Positions 27,577-35,423 of a stretch of DNA of 42,962 nucleotides are shown in pieces. Under the pieces are notes generated by a model. It ran no database searches and had not been told where the DNA came from. It saw only the letters and a list, made by a program, of their open reading frames with translations. The position numbers and the translations under genes were made by a program. The DNA is from CAZDAW01 sp964503685 (GTDB lineage Bacteria > Chloroflexota > Anaerolineae > Anaerolineales > Anaerolineaceae), in assembly GCA_964503685.1 (NCBI GenBank), contig CAZDAW010000022.1:1-42962 (forward strand), in the 5' to 3' direction. The stretch's first letter is position 1. Each line of letters begins with the position of its first letter.

Positions 27577-28313
27577 AACGGCAAGAATTGCTTTATGCTC
27601 TGATCGTTTTGCTCCTGCTCTGGGAACTGGCCGCCATTGCTGTTAACCGGCCCATCCTTCCCACGCCGTTTCAAGTCGGCGCAGCATTCATCACCGAATT
27701 GAAAGGGGATTTATTGGGTCACTTCACCGCCAGCCTGTGGCGGGTGGTCGCCAGCATGTTGTTATCCGTCCTGCTGGCTGTTCCGGCTGGCCTGGTAATG
27801 GGGCAATCAGAGCGGATCAATCGCCTGTTCTCTCCAATCATTTATCTTTTATACCCGATCCCCAAAGTGGTTTTTGTGCCCATTATTCTACTCCTGCTCG
27901 GAATTGGCAACCTGCCCAAGATTTTAATCATCTTCTTCATCCTCTTCTTCCAGATTCTGGTTTTAGTGCGCGATCAGGCCGCCTCATTAAGGAGCGAACT
28001 GATTCAGAGTGTGCAAAGCCTGGGCGCCGGAAGGCGCGCCCTGTTTCGCTTCGTCTATCTGCCCGCCAGCCTGCCAGCCATACTCACCGCTTTGCGCCAA
28101 TCGGTCGGTACAGCGGTGGCTGTTCTCTATATAGCGGAATTGTTTGCGACAGAAAAAGGATTGGGATATTACATTTACATCAACGGCAGCACATTCTTCA
28201 ATTACCCGGCCATGTACGCCGGAATCGTTGCCATGAGCCTGCTGGGGTTGGGTTTGTACTGGACAATTGACTGGCTGGAACGCCGGTTATGCCGCTGGCA
28301 ATATTTAGTATGA
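27573..28313 (+). CDS. ABC transporter permease (NitT/TauT type)
   Basis: A 246-residue membrane subunit with about six helices. It contains the TauC/SsuC pattern: LWRVVASMLLSVLLAVPAGL, YPIPKVVFVPIILLLLGIG and the cytoplasmic EAA-like loop SVQSLGAGRRALFRFVYLPA that contacts the ATPase. It ends the operon UbiD, binding protein, ATPase, permease. Its 3' end overlaps the 3' end of the convergent rhomboid gene by nine bases. Confidence 0.92.
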   Translation: MKRQELLYALIVLLLLWELAAIAVNRPILPTPFQVGAAFITELKGDLLGHFTASLWRVVASMLLSVLLAVPAGLVMGQSERINRLFSPIIYLLYPIPKVVFVPIILLLLGIGNLPKILIIFFILFFQILVLVRDQAASLRSELIQSVQSLGAGRRALFRFVYLPASLPAILTALRQSVGTAVAVLYIAELFATEKGLGYYIYINGSTFFNYPAMYAGIVAMSLLGLGLYWTIDWLERRLCRWQYLV

Positions 28314-29114
28314 TTTCAAGCGGTACATGATGATCAGCAGCAACGCTACGACAGACAGGATGATGACCATCAACGCTGACTGCCAGACCTTCATCCGGCT
28401 GCGCTCATCTCCGACAGTGAAATTGGGGAACACGCCGTTCACACCCCAGATCGGCCCCCCATACCAGGTGAACAAAAAGCCGCCCACCAGACCGCCCAGG
28501 TGTCCCCAATTATCGATCCCTGAAGACGCCGTAAAACCAATGAACAGATTAACCGCGGCGATCAAAACAATTTGCGTAAAGATGGCCTGAAAACGGCTGC
28601 CAAAGAAACGCCGGTTTTGATAGATAAATACACCCTCGGCCGCCAGCAGCCCGAACACCGCCGTCGACGAACCCAGTGAAGGATTAGGAGACATAGCGAA
28701 GGAAAAGACGTTGCCGGTAAACCCGGCGAGCAGGTACAGAGCAAGAAAGCGCCCGTGACCGAAGAATTGCTCCACGCTGCGCCCCAGGCTGATCAGAGCA
28801 TACATATTAAAGGCAATATGAAGAATCGACCCATGTAACAGGATCGGCGTAATCAAACGCCAGTACTGCCCATACTCAATGAGCTGGTTTGATTTGACTC
28901 CATAGGCCATCAACACATCGACGCCAAACAAATATTGGCTCAATAACTGGAGGACAAAGGCCAGAATCGTGACACCCAGAATAACATAAGTCACCAAAGG
29001 CGTGGAACGCGGCAAAATAACCGCTGCCTGCGGCGGCCTGGCTGGCGGAATAATCTCAGGGGGTTCAGGCAATGAGGAAATATTCTCCGATGGAGAAGGT
29101 GATGGCTCATTCAT
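28305..29114 (-). CDS. Rhomboid-family intramembrane serine protease
   Basis: A 269-residue membrane protein with a Pro-rich cytoplasmic N terminus (residues 1-45) and six or seven helices. The family landmarks are GQYWRLITPILLHGSILHIAFNMYAL near residues 85-110, the catalytic Ser segment GSSTAVFG near 152-159, and the catalytic His in GHLGGLVGGF near 208-217. The residue after the Ser is Thr rather than the more usual Gly (GxSG), a conservative change. Rhomboids cut membrane-spanning substrates. Its start overlaps the guanylate kinase stop by four bases (ATGA), so they are cotranscribed. Confidence 0.92.
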   Translation of the reverse strand: MNEPSPSPSENISSLPEPPEIIPPARPPQAAVILPRSTPLVTYVILGVTILAFVLQLLSQYLFGVDVLMAYGVKSNQLIEYGQYWRLITPILLHGSILHIAFNMYALISLGRSVEQFFGHGRFLALYLLAGFTGNVFSFAMSPNPSLGSSTAVFGLLAAEGVFIYQNRRFFGSRFQAIFTQIVLIAAVNLFIGFTASSGIDNWGHLGGLVGGFLFTWYGGPIWGVNGVFPNFTVGDERSRMKVWQSALMVIILSVVALLLIIMYRLKSY

Positions 29115-29737
29115 AAATTGACCTTACGTTGTTTCACTTTTAGATGCTCTGCCCGGATAATCGCTGCAATATCATCCAGTGCGTCTTCCAGGCGACCATC
29201 CTGATTGATCACCACGTAATCATACTCATCCAATCGTTCAAACTCAAGCCTGGCTGCGGCAACCCGGCGGTTCAACATCTCACCGTCTTCTGTTTTGCGC
29301 TCCTTCAGGCGCTGAATGAGTTCTTCTTCGTTTTTAGGCGTCAGGAAGATCAGCACAGCTTCGGGGAATAGCCGACGAATCGTCGCTGCGCCCTGCACAT
29401 CCAGGCGCATGATCACATCCATCCCGCTGGCAAAAGCCTCCTTTACCTGACGTTTCGGAATACCTTTATACTGTCCATAAACTTCTGCATACTCAAATAA
29501 CTCATCATGCTCGATCATCGATTGAAATTCTTCTACCGAATAAAAGAAATAATCTTCGCCATGCACCTCGCCGGGGCGCGGCGGGCGCGAAGTGGCAGTG
29601 ACCACGAAACGGAAGGGAATATCGCGCTCACGCAAACCGTGAATAACAGTATCCTTTCCGGCGGCAGTTGTACCTGAAACGACGAAAAGAAGCGGTTCAC
29701 GTCCGGGCAGGTTAAATTCTGTGGAATCCTGACTCAT
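29111..29737 (-). CDS. gmk: Guanylate kinase
   Basis: Converts GMP to GDP with ATP, an essential step of nucleotide supply. The 208-residue protein has the GMP-binding block VTATSRPPRPGEVHGEDYFF (residues about 41-60), EYAEVYGQYKGIPKRQV and VIMRLDVQGAATIR. The P-loop is unusual, GTTAAGKDT (near residue 22), instead of the common GPSGxGKST; the Lys is kept and Ser/Thr becomes Asp-Thr. All other family features are normal, so I think it is active. The rhomboid gene follows with a four-base overlap. An imperfectly placed inverted repeat, GATATT-AG-AATATC (29752-29765), lies just upstream. Confidence 0.93.
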   Translation of the reverse strand: MSQDSTEFNLPGREPLLFVVSGTTAAGKDTVIHGLRERDIPFRFVVTATSRPPRPGEVHGEDYFFYSVEEFQSMIEHDELFEYAEVYGQYKGIPKRQVKEAFASGMDVIMRLDVQGAATIRRLFPEAVLIFLTPKNEEELIQRLKERKTEDGEMLNRRVAAARLEFERLDEYDYVVINQDGRLEDALDDIAAIIRAEHLKVKQRKVNL

Positions 29738-29786
29738 ATTTTATCCGTAACGATATTAGAATATCAACATTATACCCGTAACCGAT

Positions 29787-29792
29787 TATAAT
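29787..29792 (+). promoter_or_regulatory. -10 element in the fmdB/gmk divergent gap
   Basis: TATAAT at 29787-29792 could serve the zinc-ribbon gene (start near 29799, leader about 70 bases). The surrounding ATTATAAT is self-complementary, so the minus strand also reads TATAAT and could serve gmk, as could a second minus-strand TATAAT at 29769-29774. No good -35 elements were seen. Confidence 0.35.
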
Positions 29793-29867
29793 TGGATCAG
29801 ATTACCGATATACGCTTTGTTTTCGGGTAATTCCATAAATTCTTGAAGGTTAAAAGCAGGAAATAAT

Positions 29868-30257
29868 ATGCCAACTTATGATTATCGTTGCTTGAATTGC
29901 CGCCGCCGTTTCGATATCTTCATGAGTTATTCTGAATATGGCAAGACCGCCGTGCATTGCCCGCACTGCCAGAGCAGCCAGGTGCAGCGCCGAGTAAGCA
30001 GGGTACGCTTTTTGCGGGGCGACGATAGCCGTTTCGAGGATCTGGGCGATCCTTCTCAGCTCGATGGCCTGGAAAACGATCCATACGCCATGGGACGGAT
30101 GATGAAAAAAATGAGTTCGGAGTTGGGGGAAGATATGGGACCGGAATTCAAAGAGGTTGTTGACCGTCTGGAAAAAGGCCAGAGCCCGGATGAAATCGAG
30201 AAAGCCCTGCCTGATCTCGGCGGAGACGATTCGGGCGGTTTGAGTGATGATTTTTAA
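29868..30257 (+). CDS. FmdB-family zinc-ribbon protein
   Basis: A 129-residue protein that begins with the FmdB/CxxC zinc ribbon MPTYDYRCLNCRRRF and CPHCQSSQVQRRVS (Cys pairs near residues 8/11 and 32/35). The remaining 80 residues are acidic and contain MGRMMKKMSSELGEDMG, a tail seen in many zinc-ribbon proteins of this type. The family was once linked to formamidase regulation, but its true role is unknown. AGGAA precedes the ATG. Its stop codon directly abuts the stop of the convergent gene. Confidence 0.88.
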   Translation: MPTYDYRCLNCRRRFDIFMSYSEYGKTAVHCPHCQSSQVQRRVSRVRFLRGDDSRFEDLGDPSQLDGLENDPYAMGRMMKKMSSELGEDMGPEFKEVVDRLEKGQSPDEIEKALPDLGGDDSGGLSDDF

Positions 30258-31544
30258 TTATTGAACAGCGCTTTGCAACTGCTCAAACGAAGACATCCAC
30301 GAGATACGGTTCAGAAAATCAGCCAGCGAAGCACTGTTCTGGCGCAGCGCCAGAACAGCCGGGCCGACCGGGTCTTTTCCAGCCGGGCCTGAACCGGCAG
30401 GGGTATCTGCATACGCACCATAAAAAGCAAAATACGCCTGGTTCAATTTGCGCAGGTGATACCCATGCTCCCATAAAAACTGACGGCGCTCCTCCATGTA
30501 GTTTTCTGCCTCTTCAATTTTCCCTTCAGCCAGCAACTCATCCACCCTTACCCGCGTCTCGTGCATTTCAACCTGAAAATCAAACACAGGCGGCTCATCA
30601 GGTGTAGCTTGCGCAGGTTGTGAGGTAGCAGAAGCCGCCGGTTTAGGATCTGAGGCAGGGGCAGGCACCAGTTCAGGATAATAGCGTTTAACAACCTCCA
30701 GCCCGATTTCCTTGCCGGCTATATTCGCCGTGGTTTCGTTCATCGTTCGCAGTTGAGCAGAGTTGTAGTAACTCATTCCTAACGGACGCAGCGTCAGAAA
30801 ATTATGCGTCCATTCGTGAGATATGACTTCAATTACCCAGTCGAGATCAGTGGAGCGCATGACCATGGTCGGATAAATACCGATACCCCCCACCGGTACG
30901 ACCAGGGAAGAGACGTTCAGGGCGCGGTCAATTTGATTCTCCAGCGCATCCTTTTCAGCGACCGTCATATCGGGTAAAAGCGAGACATCAGCATCCTGGC
31001 GAATGACATTGCGCGGCGATACGATTAAGTCCAGGGGCAAAGGAGAGGTATGGTAGAGTACAGGCGGAACAGGCTGTCCGAGGAACGTCAGATTCAGATC
31101 AGCCAGCACTGAACTGATCTGTTCCTGTAAAATCGATTCAGCCAGAGGAGTGATATGATCATAGTAATCCTGAAGATTTTCCAATTGCTGGCGATAGGAA
31201 ATTGCCAGCGCACCTTCTTTATCAGCATTTGGATCAGAATACAGCTCGGTCAAACGCGCTTCTGTACGCAAAACATCATTCAACACAATCAAATAATCCT
31301 GGATTATTTTCTTCTGCGAAGCCGGAGGCATATATTGCTCAGCTCCCAGCGCAGCCTGCATCGCTTTCAACCCCAGAGCGTCCAGCGTCCAGCTTACGTA
31401 ATCAAATTCGATATGACGGGTGAAGACGCGCACCTGCTCGAATCGATCTGAAGGGAGCATATTGGAGCGGGTCAGTGATAAGATGCTGATCAAGACCCAG
31501 AAAACCAGTCGGGCAAGAATTTTCAATTTGCGCATATTAATCAT
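30258..31544 (-). CDS. Exported protein with an HEWTH zinc-protease motif
   Basis: A 428-residue protein with a single N-terminal hydrophobic segment (residues 6-22) that should anchor or export it. It contains HEWTHNFL near residue 243 and NETTANIAGKE about 25 residues later, an arrangement like gluzincin zinc peptidases (HExxH plus a downstream Glu). A Pro/Ala/Thr-rich linker (about residues 298-318) divides it from a helical C-terminal part. It is not a family I recognise by name. Two in-frame ATGs, 31544 and 31535, are both possible starts. It stands between the convergent zinc-ribbon gene and the divergent ECF sigma operon. Protease activity is an inference. Confidence 0.7.
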   Translation of the reverse strand: MINMRKLKILARLVFWVLISILSLTRSNMLPSDRFEQVRVFTRHIEFDYVSWTLDALGLKAMQAALGAEQYMPPASQKKIIQDYLIVLNDVLRTEARLTELYSDPNADKEGALAISYRQQLENLQDYYDHITPLAESILQEQISSVLADLNLTFLGQPVPPVLYHTSPLPLDLIVSPRNVIRQDADVSLLPDMTVAEKDALENQIDRALNVSSLVVPVGGIGIYPTMVMRSTDLDWVIEVISHEWTHNFLTLRPLGMSYYNSAQLRTMNETTANIAGKEIGLEVVKRYYPELVPAPASDPKPAASATSQPAQATPDEPPVFDFQVEMHETRVRVDELLAEGKIEEAENYMEERRQFLWEHGYHLRKLNQAYFAFYGAYADTPAGSGPAGKDPVGPAVLALRQNSASLADFLNRISWMSSFEQLQSAVQ

Positions 31545-31630
31545 CTTACTCGGGTGTAAGGATTAGGTATTATACTTGATCTTCGATTTTATTCGCGGTT
31601 ACGAATTTCACCAATATTCTCGATTTTTAT

Positions 31631-31657
31631 GAAACTTTTTTGGCGATTTATCGTGTA
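31631..31657 (+). promoter_or_regulatory. Possible ECF-type promoter for the sigma-MacAB operon
   Basis: GAAACT (31631-31636), a 15-base spacer and CGTGTA (31652-31657) resemble the GGAACTT / CGTC elements of ECF sigma promoters, which would allow the sigma factor to activate its own operon. The start would be close to the ATG at 31663. The match is weak. Confidence 0.25.
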
Positions 31658-31662
31658 ATATT

Positions 31663-32220
31663 ATGTGTCCATTACTCAATGACGATCAACACCTGATCGA
31701 TCGGATTAAAACCGGCGATGAAGAAGCATTACAAAAATTGATAGCAACGCATTCACCCCGTTTATTCCGGGTGATACAGCGAGTTGTCGTTGATAATGCC
31801 GAGGCCGAAGTAATCCTTCAGGAAACGTTCTGGAAATTCTGGCAATCTCTGTCAAAGTACCAGAACGATCGCCCGGTTTACCCTTACCTGGTTACGATTG
31901 CCGTCAACCTGGTTCGCGACCAGTGGCGCGCCGGGCAGCGCCTAGCTGATGAAGACCTCACTGGCGAAGCTGTTCAGGTAGCCGATTCGGCGCCGCTGCC
32001 TGAATACCAGGTCGAACAGGCAGAATTATTACAAGCATTAGCAGAAGCTGTCGCCGACTTACCCGAATCGTATCGGATGGCAATTGCCCTGCGCTATGAT
32101 GCCAGTTTAAGTTATGAGGAAATTGCAGAAATATTGAAAATCAACATCAATACCGTACGGACGCATTTGCGCCGCTCAAAGGAAATATTACGTGCACGAA
32201 TTGAGGAGACTTATGGATAA
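31663..32220 (+). CDS. ECF-family RNA polymerase sigma factor
   Basis: A 185-residue sigma70-family factor with region 2 (LFRVIQRVVVDNAEAEVILQ, then ETFWKFWQSLSKYQ and PYLVTIAVNLVRDQWR, residues about 28-88) and region 4 (LADLPESYRMAIALRYDASL then SYEEIAEILKININTVRTHL). Regions 1 and 3 are missing, as expected for an ECF factor. It is the first gene of a run of six with overlapping starts and stops leading to a MacAB-type exporter, so it probably controls this operon. No Shine-Dalgarno sequence precedes the ATG. Confidence 0.92.
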   Translation: MCPLLNDDQHLIDRIKTGDEEALQKLIATHSPRLFRVIQRVVVDNAEAEVILQETFWKFWQSLSKYQNDRPVYPYLVTIAVNLVRDQWRAGQRLADEDLTGEAVQVADSAPLPEYQVEQAELLQALAEAVADLPESYRMAIALRYDASLSYEEIAEILKININTVRTHLRRSKEILRARIEETYG

Positions 32221-32626
32221 CCTCGATCACTTTTTATATCATTTACCATCTGATCCCCCAGATGGCAAAATGCCGCAGCGAATATTTCAGCGCCTCCAGA
32301 AAAGAAAACGTCAGCATTGCCTGCTCAATTTATCCGCCAGCAGCCTGCTGGCTGCAGGAGGAACTTGGCTGCTGGCATCCATCCTGATGCCGCTGTTCAG
32401 CGGCGTCACATTTCCGCAAAATGGCCTGGGATATCTCGATGAGATTTATTACCTGTTTCAATCCGATTGGACTGCATCGTTATTTACCAGTCTGCAAAGC
32501 CTCAGTAATTTACAATTCCAGTTCACCAGTTCAATCAGTGTAACCGGCTGGGTGATATTAATCATCCTGGCGCCGTGCGCCATGCTGGCTTCAGGACAAT
32601 TATTGCGAGATAGAGAGGTTCTATGA
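32213..32626 (+). CDS. Small membrane protein, candidate anti-sigma factor
   Basis: A 137-residue protein with a charged cytoplasmic N terminus (residues 1-38, MDNLDHFLYHLPSDPPDGKM and an Arg/Lys-rich helix) and two hydrophobic helices (about 42-66 and 108-130). It starts inside the end of the sigma gene (8-base overlap) with GAGGAG upstream, an arrangement typical of sigma/anti-sigma pairs. It lacks the zinc-binding HxxxCxxC motif of common anti-sigma factors. I do not recognise its family. Anti-sigma function is inferred from position and topology only. Confidence 0.65.
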   Translation: MDNLDHFLYHLPSDPPDGKMPQRIFQRLQKRKRQHCLLNLSASSLLAAGGTWLLASILMPLFSGVTFPQNGLGYLDEIYYLFQSDWTASLFTSLQSLSNLQFQFTSSISVTGWVILIILAPCAMLASGQLLRDREVL

Positions 32627-33318
32627 ACAACGATCAGCTTACGAACCGAAAACCTTTTTCAGGCTGGCGAATAGCATTAATCGCTTTGATCCTCGCATCC
32701 ATCAGCATATTGGCAGCCGAAATTATTAACAAATGGGGAATAGGTCATTCCCTCTCTAAAATTCGCCCGGAATGGTTGATGAAACCTTCCAATCAATCAG
32801 ATATCGAAACCTCGAATTTTGTATCCACCCTGAGCGTATTGTTTACAGTCTCGCTTAGCGGTATACTGATTCTGTATTGTTTTCCGCACCAGATCAGGCG
32901 GATGGAACAGGCATTCACCAAATCGCCAATCGGGTTACTGCGAATATTTCTATTGGGTCTGTTGACAAATCTGGTCATTTCAGTCGTCGGATTCAGTTCG
33001 ATTTTTTCACTGGCCACAACCCCATTGACGTTCATTTTTGCCAGCCTGTATATAATTTCAGCCATCCTTGGCATGAACGCACTCGCCTATACCACAGGGT
33101 ATTGGTTATTGGCGAAAGCAGGTTGGGCAAAGGTGCATCCCATTATCATGATCCTGCTGGGGTACCTGCTTTTATATCCACTTGCGCGTTTGCCCTATGT
33201 TAATATTCTAGTCATTATCATCTATGCCTGTTTGGGAATTGGCGTCACAATTTGGACTAAATTTGGCTCCGGAACGTCCTGGAGCTTAGATTCACTCACG
33301 GAGGAAATTGCAGAATGA
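32623..33318 (+). CDS. Polytopic membrane protein of unknown function
   Basis: A 231-residue protein with about six hydrophobic helices (the first near residues 15-33) and short loops; no catalytic motifs were seen. It overlaps the upstream gene by four bases (ATGA) and the downstream MacA-like gene by four bases, so it is translated in strict coupling with both. Its place between a sigma/anti-sigma-like pair and an exporter suggests either signal transduction or an accessory exporter part. Not recognised. Confidence 0.65.
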   Translation: MNNDQLTNRKPFSGWRIALIALILASISILAAEIINKWGIGHSLSKIRPEWLMKPSNQSDIETSNFVSTLSVLFTVSLSGILILYCFPHQIRRMEQAFTKSPIGLLRIFLLGLLTNLVISVVGFSSIFSLATTPLTFIFASLYIISAILGMNALAYTTGYWLLAKAGWAKVHPIIMILLGYLLLYPLARLPYVNILVIIIYACLGIGVTIWTKFGSGTSWSLDSLTEEIAE

Positions 33319-34733
33319 AGATACTGAAAATTTTAAAGAAGTGGTATGTTACCCTTGGCATTGTGATCATCCTGGCAATCGTTGGGTTTGTGATCTACGG
33401 AAACTTGCAGAAATCTAAACTCGCCGCCCAAATGTCCAGTGATGTTGCCACAGTCGAAAAAGGCGACCTGACAGCAGTCGTTGGTGCAACTGGCTCTGTG
33501 GCCGCCAACCAAACCGTTTCGCTGGTGTGGCAGACGACGGGGATCGTTGAAAAAGTCAACGTCAAGCTCGGCAGCAAGGTTAAAAAAGACGACATCCTTG
33601 CCCAATTGAGCAAGAGTTCACTCCCACAAACGGTTATTCTGGCCGAATCAGACCTGGTCAGCGCTCAAAAAGCACTGGATGATTTGAAACGGTCTCAGAC
33701 TGCTTCGGCCCAGGCGCAGCAGGCGTTAGCGACAGCCGAGGAAGAGCTGGACGACGCCAAGAAAAACCTTGAAAGCCTCGACTACCCGCGCGGCACACCC
33801 GAACGGATTTCCATCGCCCAAAACGATTATGACCTGGCGCAGGAATTGTATGAGCGCGCTGAAGAAGAATTTGAAGGTCTTAAATGGCAAACTTTCGACA
33901 ACCCGGAACGAGTCATCGCTTACAATAACCTGCAAAATGCCCGGGCGCAGCGCGATGCTAAATTGAAAGAATTGCAATGGTTCACCGGTAAGCCGGATAA
34001 TTTCGAACGAGAAAAACGGAAAGCCGAACTGGCCGTCGCCCAGGCCAAATATGACGATGCCAAACGGGAATGGGAACGATTGAAGGACGGCCCCACGAAG
34101 GAAGATATTGCCGCCGCCCAGGCGAAGGTGGATGCGATCAAAGCCACGCTGAATTATTCCAAAGTAATCGCTCCCTTCAATGCAACCGTAACCAATGTCG
34201 GCGTAAAAGTTGGCGATATGGTTTCCACCGGCAGCGGCGCTTTTCGCCTGGATGATCTAACCCACTTACTGGTCAACGTTGACGTTTCTGAAGTAGATAT
34301 CAACCGCATTGAGGTCGGGCAGGCAGCTACACTGACATTTGACGCAATATTGGGTAAGGAGTACGAAGGCAAAGTGACCGAAGTAGCGAATGTTGGTACG
34401 GTATCGCAGGGCGTTGTGAATTTCGCGGTCACAATTGAAATCACCAATCCCGATGAATCAGTCAAACCCGGGATGACATCGGCTGTCAATATTGTTGTTA
34501 ATGAAGTAAAAAATGTCCTTTTAATACCCAACCGGGCGGTTCGTTTGTTAGGGGGCGACCGCGTCGTTTATGTGATGAAGAACGGTATGCCAACGCCAGT
34601 CAAAATCAAGTTAGGCGCCTCCTCTGATACAATGAGCGAGTTGGTCAGTGGAGAAATTAAAGAAGGCGATCAAATTCTCCTCAATCCGCCTACAACATCC
34701 ATGTTCGGTCCTGGCGGCGCTTTCGGAGATTAG
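33315..34733 (+). CDS. MacA/HlyD-like periplasmic adaptor (membrane fusion protein)
   Basis: A 472-residue adaptor with one N-terminal helix (residues 12-30). It has a lipoyl-type half-motif VGATGSVAANQTVSLVWQTT near residues 55-75, a long coiled coil rich in Ala, Glu and Lys (about 105-275), the second lipoyl half (VIAPFNATVTNVGVKVGDMV, about 284-303), then beta-barrel and membrane-proximal domains ending LIPNRAVRLLGGDRVVYV. It links the ABC exporter to the envelope. The glycine-rich C-terminal tail is short. It precedes the MacB ATPase by nine bases. In a single-membrane cell it would act as an extracytoplasmic partner; the substrate is unknown. Confidence 0.92.
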   Translation: MKILKILKKWYVTLGIVIILAIVGFVIYGNLQKSKLAAQMSSDVATVEKGDLTAVVGATGSVAANQTVSLVWQTTGIVEKVNVKLGSKVKKDDILAQLSKSSLPQTVILAESDLVSAQKALDDLKRSQTASAQAQQALATAEEELDDAKKNLESLDYPRGTPERISIAQNDYDLAQELYERAEEEFEGLKWQTFDNPERVIAYNNLQNARAQRDAKLKELQWFTGKPDNFEREKRKAELAVAQAKYDDAKREWERLKDGPTKEDIAAAQAKVDAIKATLNYSKVIAPFNATVTNVGVKVGDMVSTGSGAFRLDDLTHLLVNVDVSEVDINRIEVGQAATLTFDAILGKEYEGKVTEVANVGTVSQGVVNFAVTIEITNPDESVKPGMTSAVNIVVNEVKNVLLIPNRAVRLLGGDRVVYVMKNGMPTPVKIKLGASSDTMSELVSGEIKEGDQILLNPPTTSMFGPGGAFGD

Positions 34734-34742
34734 AGGTTATCC

Positions 34743-35423
34743 ATGAATGATTGGGTAATTGAAGCAGAAAATATCACCAAAACCTACAAAATGGGCCAGG
34801 TGGAAGTGCATGCGTTATGCGGCGTTTCGCTCAAAATCGCCCGCGGTGAAATCGTCGCCATCATGGGGCCTTCTGGCTCCGGTAAATCGACTTTGATGAA
34901 TATCATCGGCTGCCTGGATTTGCCCACTTCAGGTGAATACATTCTTGATGGCGAGAGAGTATCCGATTTAAAGGACGACCAGTTAGCTGAAATCCGCAAC
35001 CGGAAAGTAGGATTTGTGTTTCAGAGTTTTAATTTGCTCTCACGGGTGAGCGCCGTTGCCAATGTCGAATTGCCGTTGCGTTATGCCGGCGTTAGCCACG
35101 GACGCAAACAACGCGCCGAAGAAGCTCTGCGCCAGGTCGGCCTGGGAGAACGGCTTTACCATCGCCCTTCCGAGCTTTCCGGCGGGCAGCAGCAGCGCGT
35201 GGCCGTCGCCCGCGCTCTGATCAACAATCCAGCGATCATCCTTGCGGATGAGCCAACCGGCAACCTGGATACCAAATCCGGCAAAGAGATTATGGAATTA
35301 CTCCTCTCGCTCAACCGCGACCAGGGTAAAACAGTTATTATCGTGACCCACGATCCGGGTGTCGGCGCAAAGACACAGCGTATCATCCGCATTCTGGACG
35401 GTCAGGTGGAGAGTGAAGCATGA
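34743..35423 (+). CDS. MacB-type ABC exporter, ATP-binding protein
   Basis: A 226-residue ATPase with Walker A GPSGSGKST (near residue 40), Q-loop FVFQSFNLLSRVSAVANVEL, signature LSGGQQQRVAVARAL, Walker B IILADEPTGNLDT and switch IIVTHDPGV. The LADEPTGNLD form is typical of the MacB/LolD/FtsE group, which work by mechanotransmission and not by transport through the membrane. AGAGG lies before the ATG, and the stop overlaps the permease start by four bases. Unlike E. coli MacB, the ATPase and permease are separate. Confidence 0.95.
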   Translation: MNDWVIEAENITKTYKMGQVEVHALCGVSLKIARGEIVAIMGPSGSGKSTLMNIIGCLDLPTSGEYILDGERVSDLKDDQLAEIRNRKVGFVFQSFNLLSRVSAVANVELPLRYAGVSHGRKQRAEEALRQVGLGERLYHRPSELSGGQQQRVAVARALINNPAIILADEPTGNLDTKSGKEIMELLLSLNRDQGKTVIIVTHDPGVGAKTQRIIRILDGQVESEA

